A DNA stretch of 12,696 bases from Vibrio nitrifigilis (GCF_015686695.1 NZ_JADPMR010000007.1:1-12696), one strand, 5' to 3'; positions 1-7,912 are shown, counted from the stretch's first letter. Numbers and translations are program-made. Notes: generated by a model from the sequence alone, not told the origin.

Positions 1-176
1 ACTTACCTGTGATTCGCCAGGTGTGCGATCGAGTGGGAGTGATGAAAATGGGCACATTGCTAGAAACTGCATCAACAGAGCAGTTGTTCACCAATCCACA
101 GCATGAATACAGCCAGCACCTAATCTCTCTGATGCCGGAATTTACCGGTTTAAGAGAATCAGTTAAGGCCTCTTAA
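1..176 (+). CDS. Peptide-type ABC transporter ATP-binding protein, C-terminal end (partial)
   Basis: The window opens inside this gene: the frame from base 3 reads 57 residues to a TAA at 174-176. The first residues (LPVIRQVCDRVGVMKMG) match the segment just after the switch histidine of OppD/DppD/OppF-type ATPases, where the family has a stretch like DLxVIxxxCDRVxVMxxG. The following EYSQHLISLMPEF corresponds to the family's HPYTxxLLxxxP tail. Such proteins sit on the cytoplasmic face of the membrane and hydrolyse ATP to drive solute import. Walker motifs lie outside the window. It is followed at 281 by the matching periplasmic binding protein gene and then a permease, so it is probably an ATPase gene of the same operon. 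The substrate cannot be decided. Confidence 0.8.
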   Translation, partial: LPVIRQVCDRVGVMKMGTLLETASTEQLFTNPQHEYSQHLISLMPEFTGLRESVKAS

Positions 177-189
177 TTGAGGTCTTAAG

Positions 190-205
190 ACACTCACGTG
201 AGTGT
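190..205. promoter_or_regulatory. Perfect 16-bp palindrome ahead of the binding-protein gene
   Basis: ACACTCAC is followed directly by its reverse complement GTGAGTGT, in the 104-base gap between the ATPase stop and the binding-protein start. In DNA it could be an operator for a dimeric regulator. In RNA it could form a 6-bp stem with an ACGT loop. No T-run follows, so it is not a typical terminator. The role is inference. Confidence 0.4.
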
Positions 206-280
206 AACACTTAGAAAATTATTAGATAAAAAAGCAAATACAAACAACTAGGGACACAATCCCGCATAAGGAGTTATGCA

Positions 281-1850
281 ATGAAAACCATGAAAAGCAA
301 GATAGCCTTGGCGCTGGTCGCTGCAGGCCTAAGTTTTGCTGCTTTAGCCGCAGATATTACCGTTGCTTATGATGCTGACCCAGTTTCTCTTGACCCTGAA
401 GAGCAGCTATCTGGTGGTACGTTACAACTTTCACACATGGTATTTGATCCACTAGTTCGTTATACCAAGATATGCAATTTGAACCTCGCCTGGCTACAAG
501 CTGGGAACGTATTAATAAAACAACGATGCGTTTCCACTTGCGTAAAGGGGTAAAATTCCACTCGGGTAACGACTTTACCGCAGACGATGTGGTGTGGACA
601 TTTAACCGTCTAAAAAACGTCACCAGATTTAAAGGTATCTTTGACCCATATAAAGAGATGGTGAAAGTGGATGATTACACTGTCGATCTCGTTACAAAAG
701 GTCCATACCCTCTAGTTCTGCAAAACGCGACTTACATTTTCCCAATGGACAGCAAGTTCTATAGTGGCAAAACTAAAGATGGCAAAGATAAAAGTGCAAT
801 CGTAAAACACGGCAACTCATTTGCTTCAACTCATGTTTTCAGGGTACTGGTCCATTTGAGATTACTTACCGTGAGCAAGGTGTTAAAACTGAATTCAAAC
901 GTTTTCGATAATTACTGGGATAAAAAATCCAAGGGTAACGTAGACGATCTGACTTTGGTGCCAATTAAAGAAGATGCGACTCGTGTTGCTGGCGCTTCTA
1001 TCTGGTGATGTAGACATGATTGCACCGGTTGCTCCTAGTGACCAACGCCGCGTTAAAACAGCCCCTGGTATTAACTTGGTGACCATGTCTGGTACTCGTA
1101 TCATCTCTTTCCAATTGAATGAAGCGTCCAACCCTGCATTGAAAGATAAACGTGTTCGCCAAGCAATTGCTTACGCGATTAATAATGAAGGTATTGTTAA
1201 GAAATCATGCGTGTGTTTTGGTACCCGCTGCTGCACAACAAAGCCCGAAAGGTTATGCGGGTTATAACCCAGATTTAAAACCTCGCTATGATCTGAAAAA
1301 AGCGAAAGAATTAATGAAAGAAGCGGGTTACGCAAAAGGCTTTAGCCTTTCTATGATCGCACCAAATAACCGTTACGTTAACGATGCGAAAATTGCTCAA
1401 GCGACTGCCGCTATGTGTCGAAAATTGGCATCAAAGTTGACCTGAAAACCATGCCTAAAGCGCAATACTGGCCTGAATTTGATAAATGTTCAGCAGATAT
1501 GCTGATGATTGGTTGGATGTCAGATACAGAAGATTCGGCGAACTTTACTGAATTCTTGACCATGACTCGTAACGAGAGAAACAGGTAAAGGTCAGTACAA
1601 CTGTGGTCACTACTCAAACCCAGAAGTTGATAAGCTGATTAACGACGCTAACGTAGAAACGGATCCTGCGAAACGTGGCAAAATGCTACAAAAGTGGAAG
1701 CTGTACTTTATAACGATGCAGCATTTATCCCTCTACACTGGGAAAACCTAGCTTGGGCGGCGAAATCTTCATTAGATATTAAACCTATCGTTAACCCCAA
1801 TGAACTTCCCTTACTTCGGTGATTTAGTCGTTAAAGAAAATAACGTCTAA
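281..1850 (+). CDS. Periplasmic solute-binding protein, family 5 (peptide type); frame broken as read
   Basis: This is the periplasmic binding protein of a peptide/nickel-type ABC importer. It starts with a clear signal peptide (MKTMKSKIALALVAAGLSFAALA, cleavage near residue 23), preceded by AAGGAG at 268-273. Family 5 signatures follow: DPVSLDPEEQLSGG, then LATSWE, FHLRKGVKFHSG and ADDVVWTFNRL; later LKDKRVRQAIAYAIN and, near the end, AAFIPLHWENLAWA. As read, the frame shifts near 470, 842-850, 905, 995, 1205-1232, 1415, 1575, 1690 and 1795. Rejoining these pieces leaves a net four extra bases and a protein of about 521 residues, the usual length for the family. The breaks are single bases, several of them in short runs, which points to sequence error more than decay. 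The ligand is unknown; dipeptides or oligopeptides are the family norm. Confidence 0.85.
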
Positions 1851-1862
1851 CACTGCTTACAC

Positions 1863-1909
1863 GGCTTTCTAGTGAAAGCCATTGGGCCTGTCTAAGAAGT
1901 TAGATAGGC
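1863..1909 (+). other. Two tandem hairpins after the binding-protein gene
   Basis: GGCTTTC (1863-1869) pairs with GAAAGCC (1874-1880) over a TAGT loop. Next, GCCTGTCTA (1886-1894) pairs with TAGATAGGC (1901-1909) with one G-U pair and a 6-base loop. No T-run follows either. They lie 12 and 35 bases past the binding-protein stop. By analogy with other importers, such hairpins can protect the binding-protein mRNA from 3' decay; that role is inferred here. Confidence 0.55.
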
Positions 1910-1923
1910 TCAAGTAAGGTTTT

Positions 1924-1963
1924 GGTGCTTAGCTTTGTTTCAGTCGGGCTAAGTGCCATTTTT
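1924..1963 (+). terminator. Terminator-like hairpin between binding-protein and permease genes
   Basis: GGTGCTTAGC (1924-1933) pairs with GCTAAGTGCC (1948-1957) over 10 bp, including two adjacent G-U pairs, with a 14-base loop, followed by ATTTTT. The T-run fits an intrinsic terminator, probably a partial one because the permease gene downstream has no other obvious promoter. It would lower permease mRNA relative to binding-protein mRNA. Confidence 0.5.
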
Positions 1964-1980
1964 GAGGCTGAATTGCTTTG

Positions 1981-2003
1981 TTTTGCTGCAATGCGCAGCA
2001 AAA
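1981..2003 (+). other. Hairpin just upstream of the permease gene
   Basis: TTTTGCTGC (1981-1989) and GCAGCAAAA (1995-2003) form a perfect 9-bp stem over an AATGC loop, 26 bases before the permease start codon. On either strand the stem is flanked by its own A/T arms, so it could act as a weak bidirectional terminator or an RNA-stability element. Confidence 0.45.
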
Positions 2004-2029
2004 GTCATGGATAGTTTAAGGGGCAAGGA

Positions 2030-3011
2030 ATGTTTTCGTGTCTGGTCAAGCGCCTGTTTCAGGGCACTGATAGTGATGTTTGTGAATCAGTATAGTGGCG
2101 TTTGCCATTCAAGATAACTTGGGGGATCCGCTACGTGAATTAGTGGGTCAATCGGTGTCTGATGCCGAACGGCAGGCTCTGCGCGATGAACTTGGTCCTT
2201 AACGATCCATTCATTACCAAATATCACCGTTTTATCGTGGGTGCTTTGCACGGCGATTTAGGTACTTCTTATTTCTATAAACGCCCTGCGTTAGATGTCA
2301 TTTTAGATAAGTTGGTAGCAACTCTTGAGTTAGTGTTTGGAGCTTCCATCATTATCATTGTGCTCTCGATACCGCTCGGGGTTTATTCAGCAATACATCC
2401 TAAAAGGTGGCTGACGAAAGTGATTATGGCAGGAAGTAGTATCGGGATATCCATTCCTGTGTTTTTAAACTGCCATTCTCTTGATGTATGTATTCTCTAT
2501 TGAACTTGGCTGGTTGCCGTCTTATGGGCGAGGTGACACAGTAAATGTATTAGGTTGGCAATCGGGTTACTTTACGAAAGATGGGCTGCTGCATTTAATT
2601 TTGCCGTGTGTGTCACTCGCTTCTATTATGCTGCCTCTTTTTATTCGTTTAGTACGCTCTGAAATGCTGGAAGTATTGAGTTCCGAATATATCAAATTCG
2701 CACGAGCTAAAGGGTTAGCCACCAATAAAGTTCATTATCAACATGCATTAAAAAATACGCTTCTTCCGGTACTGACAGTGGGTGGTGTGCAGCTTGGTTT
2801 GATGGTGGCTTATACCATTTTGACCGAAACAGTATTCCAATGGCCAGGTACAGGCTTCCTTTTCCTTGAAGCGGTTAACCGCGTGGATACACCATTGATA
2901 ACCGCTTACGTTATTTTTGTTGGCCTGATCTTCGTGGTAACCAATACCATTATCGATTTGTTATATGGGCTAATTAACCCAACCGTTAATTTAACAGGGA
3001 AAGGAGCATAA
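2030..3011 (+). CDS. ABC transporter permease, DppB/OppB type; frame broken as read
   Basis: This is an inner-membrane permease subunit of the peptide-type importer. The start ATG at 2030 follows AAGGGGCAAGGA. The reconstructed protein has an N-terminal membrane helix (about residues 10-27), the extracytoplasmic DppB segment with LGLNDPFITKYHRFIVGALHG and HGDLGTSY, several further helices, and the ATPase-contacting EAA-type loop around EYIKFARAKGLATNKV, then LKNTLLPVLTVGG. The C-terminus VETxFxWPG-like motif appears as TETVFQWPGTGFLF. Four single extra bases (near 2065, 2087, 2200 and 2470) break the frame; removing them gives exactly 326 codons, a normal DppB length. The gene sits downstream of the binding protein. 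A second permease (DppC type) should follow but is absent here. Confidence 0.85.
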
Positions 3012-3021
3012 TCATGAGTAA
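3012..3021. other. Abrupt junction between the transporter operon and the kinase gene
   Basis: Two bases after the permease stop, with AAGGAG at 3001-3006, an ATG at 3014 has the position expected for the second permease gene. It reads only 11 codons (MSNLRNAEEQS) before a stop. In a different frame, from 3018, the sequence already encodes the middle of a receiver domain. The join therefore lies within a few bases. It may be a real deletion or an assembly misjoin. Confidence 0.6.
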
Positions 3022-3907
3022 TTTGCGAAACGCTGAAGAACAATCCTAAAAACCGCTCACATACCGGTCATTTTCCTAACGGCTAAGTCTGAAACAATCG
3101 ACATGAAGAAGGGCTTTGAACTGGGAGCCGTGGATTATATCACTAAGCCTTGTAACCCCGACATTCTTAAAGCACGAGTCGCTACCCATACCAAACTTAA
3201 ACTTTCTAAAGATGCTTTAGAAGAAAGGGTAGATACCTTAGTTGAAAATGCGCGTTTACGTGAAGATGTTGAACCGTATTACACGTCATGATTTAAAAAA
3301 TCCTTTATCTGCCATTATTGGTAGCTGTGAGGCTATTTTGAATGACAAGTGGGTGCCTACTGTATGAGTTCGGTTGAAAACATACGAGAAGCTTCCATGT
3401 CGATGTTAGGCATGATCAACCGTACGCTCGACTATATATAAATTGAGGCGGGTATCTATCGCCCCGAAACTAGAACGTGTCAACTTAGCGGAACTGATGC
3501 ATCGCATGGTTAACAGTTTTCGTATGCAGGCGCAAAACCGCACAATCAATATTGTGTATCAAGCACCAAGTGATTGTATTGCGTTGGCAGAAGAGATGTT
3601 GTGTATCTCTATGTTTGGTAACTTGCTGAATAATGCTGTTGAGGCATCGCCAGACGGTGAAAATATTTATGTGACCACCAATCAGGTCGGTGATGTGTGT
3701 GAAGTATCGATCAACAACGTTGGTGAAATTCCTCAAGAGATTCAAACAACGTTGTTTGATAAGTATGTGACGGCAGGTAAGCAAGGCGGTACAGGGCTGG
3801 GTACCTATTCAGCTAAACTGATGGCCGAGACGCAAAAAGGGCGCATTCGCTTTGATACTAGTCCTTATGAAGGGACGACCTTTTACGTTCAACTGCCCAT
3901 CGCCTAA
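3018..3907 (+). pseudogene. Receiver-histidine kinase fusion, N-terminally truncated and frameshifted
   Basis: From 3018 the reading VICETLKNNPK (skip one A near 3051) TAHIPVIFLTAKSE is the beta4 part of a response-regulator receiver. GAVDYITKP holds its conserved lysine. Beta1 to beta3, with the acidic pocket and the phospho-accepting aspartate, are missing. A helical linker (ALEERVDTLVENARLREDVE) leads to the histidine-kinase H-box RHDLKNPLSAIIGS. The catalytic domain follows, with N-box NLLNNAVEASPDG, a G1-like NNVGEIP and a GGTGLGTYSAKLMAE lid, ending FYVQLPIA and TAA at 3905-3907. Frame breaks occur near 3272, 3355-3365, 3436 and 3470. The family would phosphorylate a partner regulator; this type, with an N-terminal receiver, usually acts in the cytoplasm. 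As read it has no start codon of its own. Confidence 0.75.
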
Positions 3908-3919
3908 GACACTATTTGA

Positions 3920-3939
3920 GCGGTAGGCTTGCCTACCGC
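3920..3939. terminator. Compact hairpin after the kinase gene
   Basis: GCGGTAGGC (3920-3928) and GCCTACCGC (3931-3939) form a perfect stem 12 bases after the kinase stop. The loop is very tight (TT, or four bases if the top pair opens). There is no clear T-run, so termination is likely from position but not proven. Confidence 0.45.
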
Positions 3940-3957
3940 CTCATGCTCTGTTCACTG

Positions 3958-4054
3958 TTGCGGCGCCTATTGTTTACTTATCGATAATTTATGTATCGAT
4001 ATTAATGACATAACATAGGCTCTGCCTTGTAGAAAGACACCACAAACGCCGCAA
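3958..4054. repeat. Nested inverted repeat, possible small structured RNA or cruciform
   Basis: Three arms nest within 97 bases: TTGCGGCG (3958-3965) with CGCCGCAA (4047-4054), GCCTAT (3965-3970) with ATAGGC (4015-4020), and ATCGATA (3980-3986) with TATCGAT (3994-4000). It lies between the kinase end and the convergent small gene at 4072. It could be a bidirectional terminator, a small RNA or a remnant of a short mobile repeat. Confidence 0.4.
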
Positions 4055-4071
4055 AAACTCTTAAATAGACG

Positions 4072-4287
4072 CTAATGAATAGTCGGATTGAGTAAATCCG
4101 CTAATTGCTTTAGGTCCATTTTGACCAACCATAAATAACGTGGTTGTTTGAGTTCCTTAGGCACTGGGACTTTAAAAATGGTATCGGTATGTGCAACCGG
4201 AAACTGAATGCTCGCAGGCCAGTGATTCTCTTTATGCGTGAGTTGCGCTGATTCGGCAATTTCTAAATGCAGTTGTGGGTATGTCAT
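4072..4287 (-). CDS. Small uncharacterised protein, 71 residues
   Basis: I do not recognise this gene. It is an unbroken 72-codon frame starting ATG at 4287, with a GAGAGGGA ribosome-binding sequence a few bases upstream. The product (MTYPQLHLEIAESAQLTHK...) is polar with several histidines and prolines. It has no signal peptide and no membrane helix. The sequence DTIFKVPVPKEL and PRYLWLVKMDLKQLADLL suggests a small beta-alpha cytosolic fold, but that is only an impression. It stands alone on the minus strand, convergent with the kinase gene and about 440 bases from mgtE. Being intact in a region full of indels is weak evidence that it is correctly read, since it is short. It may be a conserved hypothetical protein. 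Confidence 0.5.
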   Translation of the reverse strand: MTYPQLHLEIAESAQLTHKENHWPASIQFPVAHTDTIFKVPVPKELKQPRYLWLVKMDLKQLADLLNPTIH

Positions 4288-4647
4288 GGTTCCCTCTCTT
4301 AATTACTAACGAACATGCGTCATGGACATGGTGAGTCAGATGGTGATTCATCAAGAGATGCACGCGAAAACGAATGAGTCGTTTGAGTGACGCTATCGGT
4401 AAAATTGCTTTAAATTGTTTCTCCCTCTATTCATCATAGTCTCAGTTCTCTATGTAAAAATGTTATCTATTCTTCAATTAACAATTTCTGTATACCCAAG
4501 TAACCTCAATATGCTGTTTCAGCGGGAGTGGTTTCGCTCTTAGGTAACTCACTGATTTGAAGACATAGTCATTTCAGTAAGGTCTTAAAAGATATATAGG
4601 GACGTTTGCGAGTAGGTTCAAGTGGCAGGAGATAAAAAATCAGGCTT
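4288..4647. other. Intergenic, no gene seen
   Basis: No convincing coding frame, RNA gene or mobile element is visible here. The part next to 4287 must hold the promoter and leader of the 71-residue gene. The rest is the downstream region of mgtE. Confidence 0.5.
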
Positions 4648-4688
4648 TGACCTCAAGATGAAACACTGAGTTCTGCATCTTGAGGTCA
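4648..4688 (-). terminator. Inverted repeat downstream of mgtE
   Basis: TGACCTCAAGATG (4648-4660) and CATCTTGAGGTCA (4676-4688) form a perfect 13-bp stem with a 15-base loop, 37 bases past the mgtE stop. On the minus strand the stem is followed by AAGCCTGATTTTTTA, so the T-run is about eight bases away. A terminator or mRNA 3' stabiliser is likely. Confidence 0.5.
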
Positions 4689-4725
4689 CTTGGGGGATAA
4701 CTGTGATACCAGCGTGATATCAGGA

Positions 4726-6075
4726 TTAAAGCATCACTAAGCTGGCGGTGCCGAGAAAGGCAAAAAAGCCAATTACGTCAGTCATAGTGGTAAGGATAAC
4801 CGAGCCTGCGAGTGCTGGGTCGAGTTTAAATTTGTCTAATAAAATCGGAATGATCACACCAAAGAATGCAGCCGTGGCCATATTAATAACAATCGCTAAT
4901 GCGATGGTTGAGCCCAGAACTGCAGATTGAAACCACAATCCAGCGATTCCACCAATAATGACCGCCCATATCACACCGTTAATTGATCCAATACTCAGTT
5001 CATTTTTAAGTAGCGCAAATCGGTTGCCCTGTGTCACCTGATTGAGTGCCATGCCACGGACCATTAAGGTTAAGGTCTGGCTACCAGCGATTCCTCCCAT
5101 CGATGCCACGATCGGCATTAATTACAGCCAGAGCGACAACTTTCGAGATCACATCTTCAAACATTCCGATGGTCATCGAAGCCAGAATCGCGGTGAGAAG
5201 GTTAATACCTAGCCATAAGCCGCGTTTTTTTGTCCCTTTAATGACCGGTGTGAATAGGTCATCACCTTCGTCCATACCGGTACCAGCCATTAAGCGGGCT
5301 TCGTAAATTTCACGTTGAGTATTGAGCGCAAATTGCCAATCAACATGCCCAACTAGTGATTCGTTTTCGTCGACGACAGGCACCACAGGGACATCAGAAT
5401 GCTCGATGGCATCAATCGCATCAGTAATCGATTGGTGGGCATTCAGTGTCACTAATTCTGTTTGGGCTAGTGTTTTTAATTGACTGATTTCAGGGGCAGT
5501 CACGATATCGCTATAGAGCACCATGCCACGGAATTTTTTCGCGCGGTTGGTCAAGTAAACGTATTTAGGCGTTTCAAACTGGTATTTATCGAGTAATACC
5601 TTAGCGCGCTTTACGCTAATACCAATCGGTAGAGTAAATACTTTTTGCTCAGCCCAACGACCAATTTCTTCATCGCTATATTCTTTGGCGCGGTCATAAA
5701 GTTCTAATTCAATCGCGACTGATTAAACGCATCGCATCCGCGATGATCTCTTCTGGTAACGAATCTGCCCACTCAATCAAGGAGAGGTTATCGAGTTTAG
5801 CCAGTGTCAGTTTTAATTCTGCTTCAGAGAGCGCATTGATGACCGAAAAACGCACTTCCGAACGCATTTCTGTCAGTACTGGGATATGTAACTCTAGGGG
5901 AAGGTTGCGCCCACATTCTGACACGTTGCTCAACAGGAAACGCTTCTAATAGATTCGCTAACGAGCCTTCATCTAGGCCACTATCGACCATCTCATTAAG
6001 TTGAACTATTTGCTGTTGTTCATCAGCTTGCGCCAAGCGCGCTATCAATAACGACACATCTTGATATTCGTTCAA
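4726..6075 (-). CDS. mgtE: Magnesium transporter MgtE; frame broken as read
   Basis: MgtE is a homodimeric inner-membrane Mg2+ channel gated by cytoplasmic Mg2+. The reconstruction has the N-terminal helical superhelix (about residues 1-125), a CBS pair (about 130-255, including SITDAIDAIEHSDVPVVPVVDENESLVGHV), a plug helix and five C-terminal membrane helices. The pore signature reads MPIVASMGGIAGSQTLTLMV, the gammaproteobacterial version with isoleucine where many MgtEs have asparagine, and the family aspartate lies in the LTTMTDVIGFFAFLG helix. Single extra bases near 5908, 5717 and 5120 break the frame. Removing them gives 449 codons, the normal length. The start is TTG at 6075, supported by GGGAG seven bases upstream and by the family N-terminus. 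It is monocistronic with a nearby downstream hairpin. Confidence 0.9.
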
Positions 6076-6248
6076 CGTAAGACTCCCATATATTTCTAAG
6101 TATCACTGTAGGCGTTTATTTAGCGTTGGCTAACATGCTATAAGTTTATGAGAAACACAATAAAAATTTATGAGTCTCATTATAAATACTGTCGGTTGAA
6201 GGGTAGTGTATTCGTTGTCTATCACGCCTGATCAGTATCACAAATGAT
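6076..6248 (-). promoter_or_regulatory. mgtE upstream region with repeated TTTATGAG boxes
   Basis: On the plus strand TTTATGAG occurs at 6145-6152 and 6167-6174, exactly 22 bases (two DNA turns) apart. The second overlaps a perfect palindrome ATGAGTCTCAT (6170-6180). A TATAAT on the minus strand at 6184-6179 is a possible -10 element, without a good -35. These may form the mgtE promoter and an operator. No known Mg2+ riboswitch was recognised. Confidence 0.3.
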
Positions 6249-6321
6249 AAAAAGCCTCGGTAAGAGTGACCAAATAAAGGTTTTCGTTCTTAAAAATTCG
6301 AATGAGGTTCATTACCGAGGC
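6249..6321 (-). terminator. Intrinsic terminator of the MarR-family gene
   Basis: Read on the minus strand, GCCTCGGTAA (6321-6312) pairs with TTACCGAGGC (6263-6254) in a perfect 10-bp stem, followed at once by TTTTT (6253-6249). It begins 43 bases past the MarR stop. The 48-base loop is unusually long and contains a small AATGA/TCATT hairpin. Confidence 0.6.
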
Positions 6322-6364
6322 ATCAGTTGTTGGTCGTTAAATACCGTGTGTATGCGTGTATAAA

Positions 6365-6850
6365 CTAGTGGGGATCGTCTAGGTGGTCTGGTGGGAGGGT
6401 TAAAATAAGGTTTTCATGGCTAACTTCTGGGGCATTCATCATGCTAGATAAACGTTGTAATGAAGACAGTAACAAGGTTTGCTCCCATTTAGGAAGTGAC
6501 TGAAATTTATTAATAAAATCATCGTGGAGTAATTGTGGTGCTTTATTAAGAATGGTTTCTCCAGGTTCCGTGATTACTGCGTGTACTTTTCGTTTATCAA
6601 CGGTGTCACGTTGGCGCGTAATAAACCCACGTTTTTCTAGGCGATCGAGAATGCTTGTTGCTGTCGCCTGACTCATGTTCGTCTCTTTAGATAATTGACG
6701 AATGGTTAATTTCGGCGATTGTTTAATCGCACGCATTAACAATAACTGTGGGCTCGTTAAGCCAAAGTCTTTGTTAAGCTTTTTTGAGCGTAAATCAATT
6801 GCTCGTATGATTTGTCGAATAGAGACAAGTACTTCTTCGTGAATATCCAA
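6365..6850 (-). CDS. MarR-family transcriptional regulator
   Basis: This is an intact 161-residue protein and the only long gene here without a frame break. It has the MarR layout: N-terminal dimerisation helix (EEVLVSIRQIIRAIDLRSKKL), then a winged helix at about residues 45-105 with LTIRQLSKETNMSQATATSI as helix-turn-helix and LEKRGFITRQRDTVDKRKVH as recognition end plus wing (the DxRxxxV-like wing motif is DKRKVH), then C-terminal dimerisation helices. The start is TTG at 6850 with GGGAG seven bases upstream. It follows proX by 55 bases on the same strand, so it may be the last gene of the proVWX unit. Position and an N-terminus resembling CosR/EctR compatible-solute regulators suggest control of osmolyte genes. 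That is inference; I do not assign a symbol. Confidence 0.85.
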   Translation of the reverse strand: MDIHEEVLVSIRQIIRAIDLRSKKLNKDFGLTSPQLLLMRAIKQSPKLTIRQLSKETNMSQATATSILDRLEKRGFITRQRDTVDKRKVHAVITEPGETILNKAPQLLHDDFINKFQSLPKWEQTLLLSSLQRLSSMMNAPEVSHENLILTLPPDHLDDPH

Positions 6851-6867
6851 CGTAATCTCCCATCACT

Positions 6868-6891
6868 ATGGGGCTAACGTATTAGCCCCAT
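6868..6891. terminator. Hairpin between proX and the MarR gene
   Basis: ATGGGGCTAA (6868-6877) and TTAGCCCCAT (6882-6891) form a perfect 10-bp stem with a CGTA loop. In the direction of proX transcription no T-run follows; the TTTTCT lies on the other side. It is therefore more likely an attenuating or mRNA-protecting structure than a full stop, which would let some transcripts continue into the MarR gene. Confidence 0.5.
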
Positions 6892-6905
6892 TTTCTCATC
6901 ACGGA

Positions 6906-7912
6906 TTATTTTGCGGCTTGTTTTGCAGCTGCAATCCAAGAATTAAACAGTTTTGGTGAGCTTTGAATCCAACCATTTGCGTGCGCTTCGATATCACGCT
7001 CAGAATTATGTCCTTGAGACATCATCATATTTTCTGCGTTAACATCGTTGATGCTCAGCTTCATCACTTCAAAAAGTTTTGCAGCAGCAGGGTTCGCTTC
7101 AGCAAATTTCTTATTCGCCACGATGTGTTCTACGTTCATTGGGAAACCGTAGTTTTTACCATTAGGAAGAGCGGTATCCGCATTCGGTTTTCCTGCAACT
7201 GAAGAGAATGGAACTTGTAACCAAACCACGTCTTTCCCTGGAACTAAAACGCCACTTACCCAATAAGGGGTCCATGTGTAATAAAAGATCGGTTGACCTT
7301 TTTTATAACGAGCAATGGTATCGGCCATGATGGTTGAGTATTGGCCTTGGTTATGCTCAACCGTTTTGCGCAGTTTGTAAGCATCAAGCTGATGTTCAAT
7401 CGCCGTTTCACAGCCCCCAGCCTGGGTTACAACCGGATAAATCCGCTTTGCCATCGCCATCGGCATCAAACAGTTTTGCGATCTTAGGATCTTGGAATTG
7501 TTTGATATTGGTAATGTGGTACTTATCCGCGGTTTTTTTATCGATTAAATAACCTTGCGCCGCACCCGTGATGTAAGTCCCTTTGCGGTAAAAGGCCTTA
7601 TCACCGCCTGCTTTCTGGTATTTGCCATCATGCAGAGGTTCCCAGTTAACCGTTAGGTACGTGGCGTCACCTTCAGCAACCGAGGTGTAAGCCACGTTGT
7701 AATCCACTTCTTTGGTTGGTTTTACATCATAACCGAGTGCTTCCATCGCTTTATTGACGATAAGAGTCTGAAAAGTTTCTTCAGCGATGGTGGATTGAAC
7801 AGGTTGAACGGTAACACCTTCTCCGGGCAACCTTCGCAGCCCAAGCCGATGCAGACAAGGTAGCACTGACAGCGATGCTCGATACGAGTAGCGTCTTCCA
7901 TGCATTCTTCAT
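6906..7912 (-). CDS. proX: Glycine betaine/proline betaine-binding protein ProX; frame broken as read
   Basis: This is the periplasmic binding protein of the ProU importer. The ATG at 7912 follows AGGAGAATAAC and begins a signal peptide (MKNAWKTLLVSSIAVSATLS ending in AWA). The mature protein closely follows E. coli ProX: VTVQPVQSTIAEETFQTLIV, VDYNVAYTS, VNWEPLHDG, AAQGYLIDKKTAD, DGDGKADLSGCNPGWG and FYYTWTPYWV. The three tryptophans of the betaine-binding aromatic box (in NWEPLHD, NPGWG and TWTPYW) and the cysteine pair around NPGWG are present. It breaks near 7825 and near 7420; the latter is a run of five Gs where four are expected. The reconstructed length is about 335 residues, as in E. 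coli. It lies 67 bases after proW with a hairpin in between. Confidence 0.93.

Noticed and set aside
4726..6075. Plus-strand frames opposite mgtE (for example 4748-4930, 5046-5306, 5743-5949)
   Set aside because: They are antisense shadows of a clearly recognisable MgtE and have no family resemblance of their own.
6076..6248. Mg2+-sensing riboswitch ahead of mgtE
   Set aside because: I could not find a recognisable M-box-like set of helices; only short repeats and a palindrome are visible.
6906..7912. Programmed frameshifting as an explanation for the breaks
   Set aside because: Breaks occur in many unrelated genes, with both gains and losses, and without consistent slippery sites and following structures.
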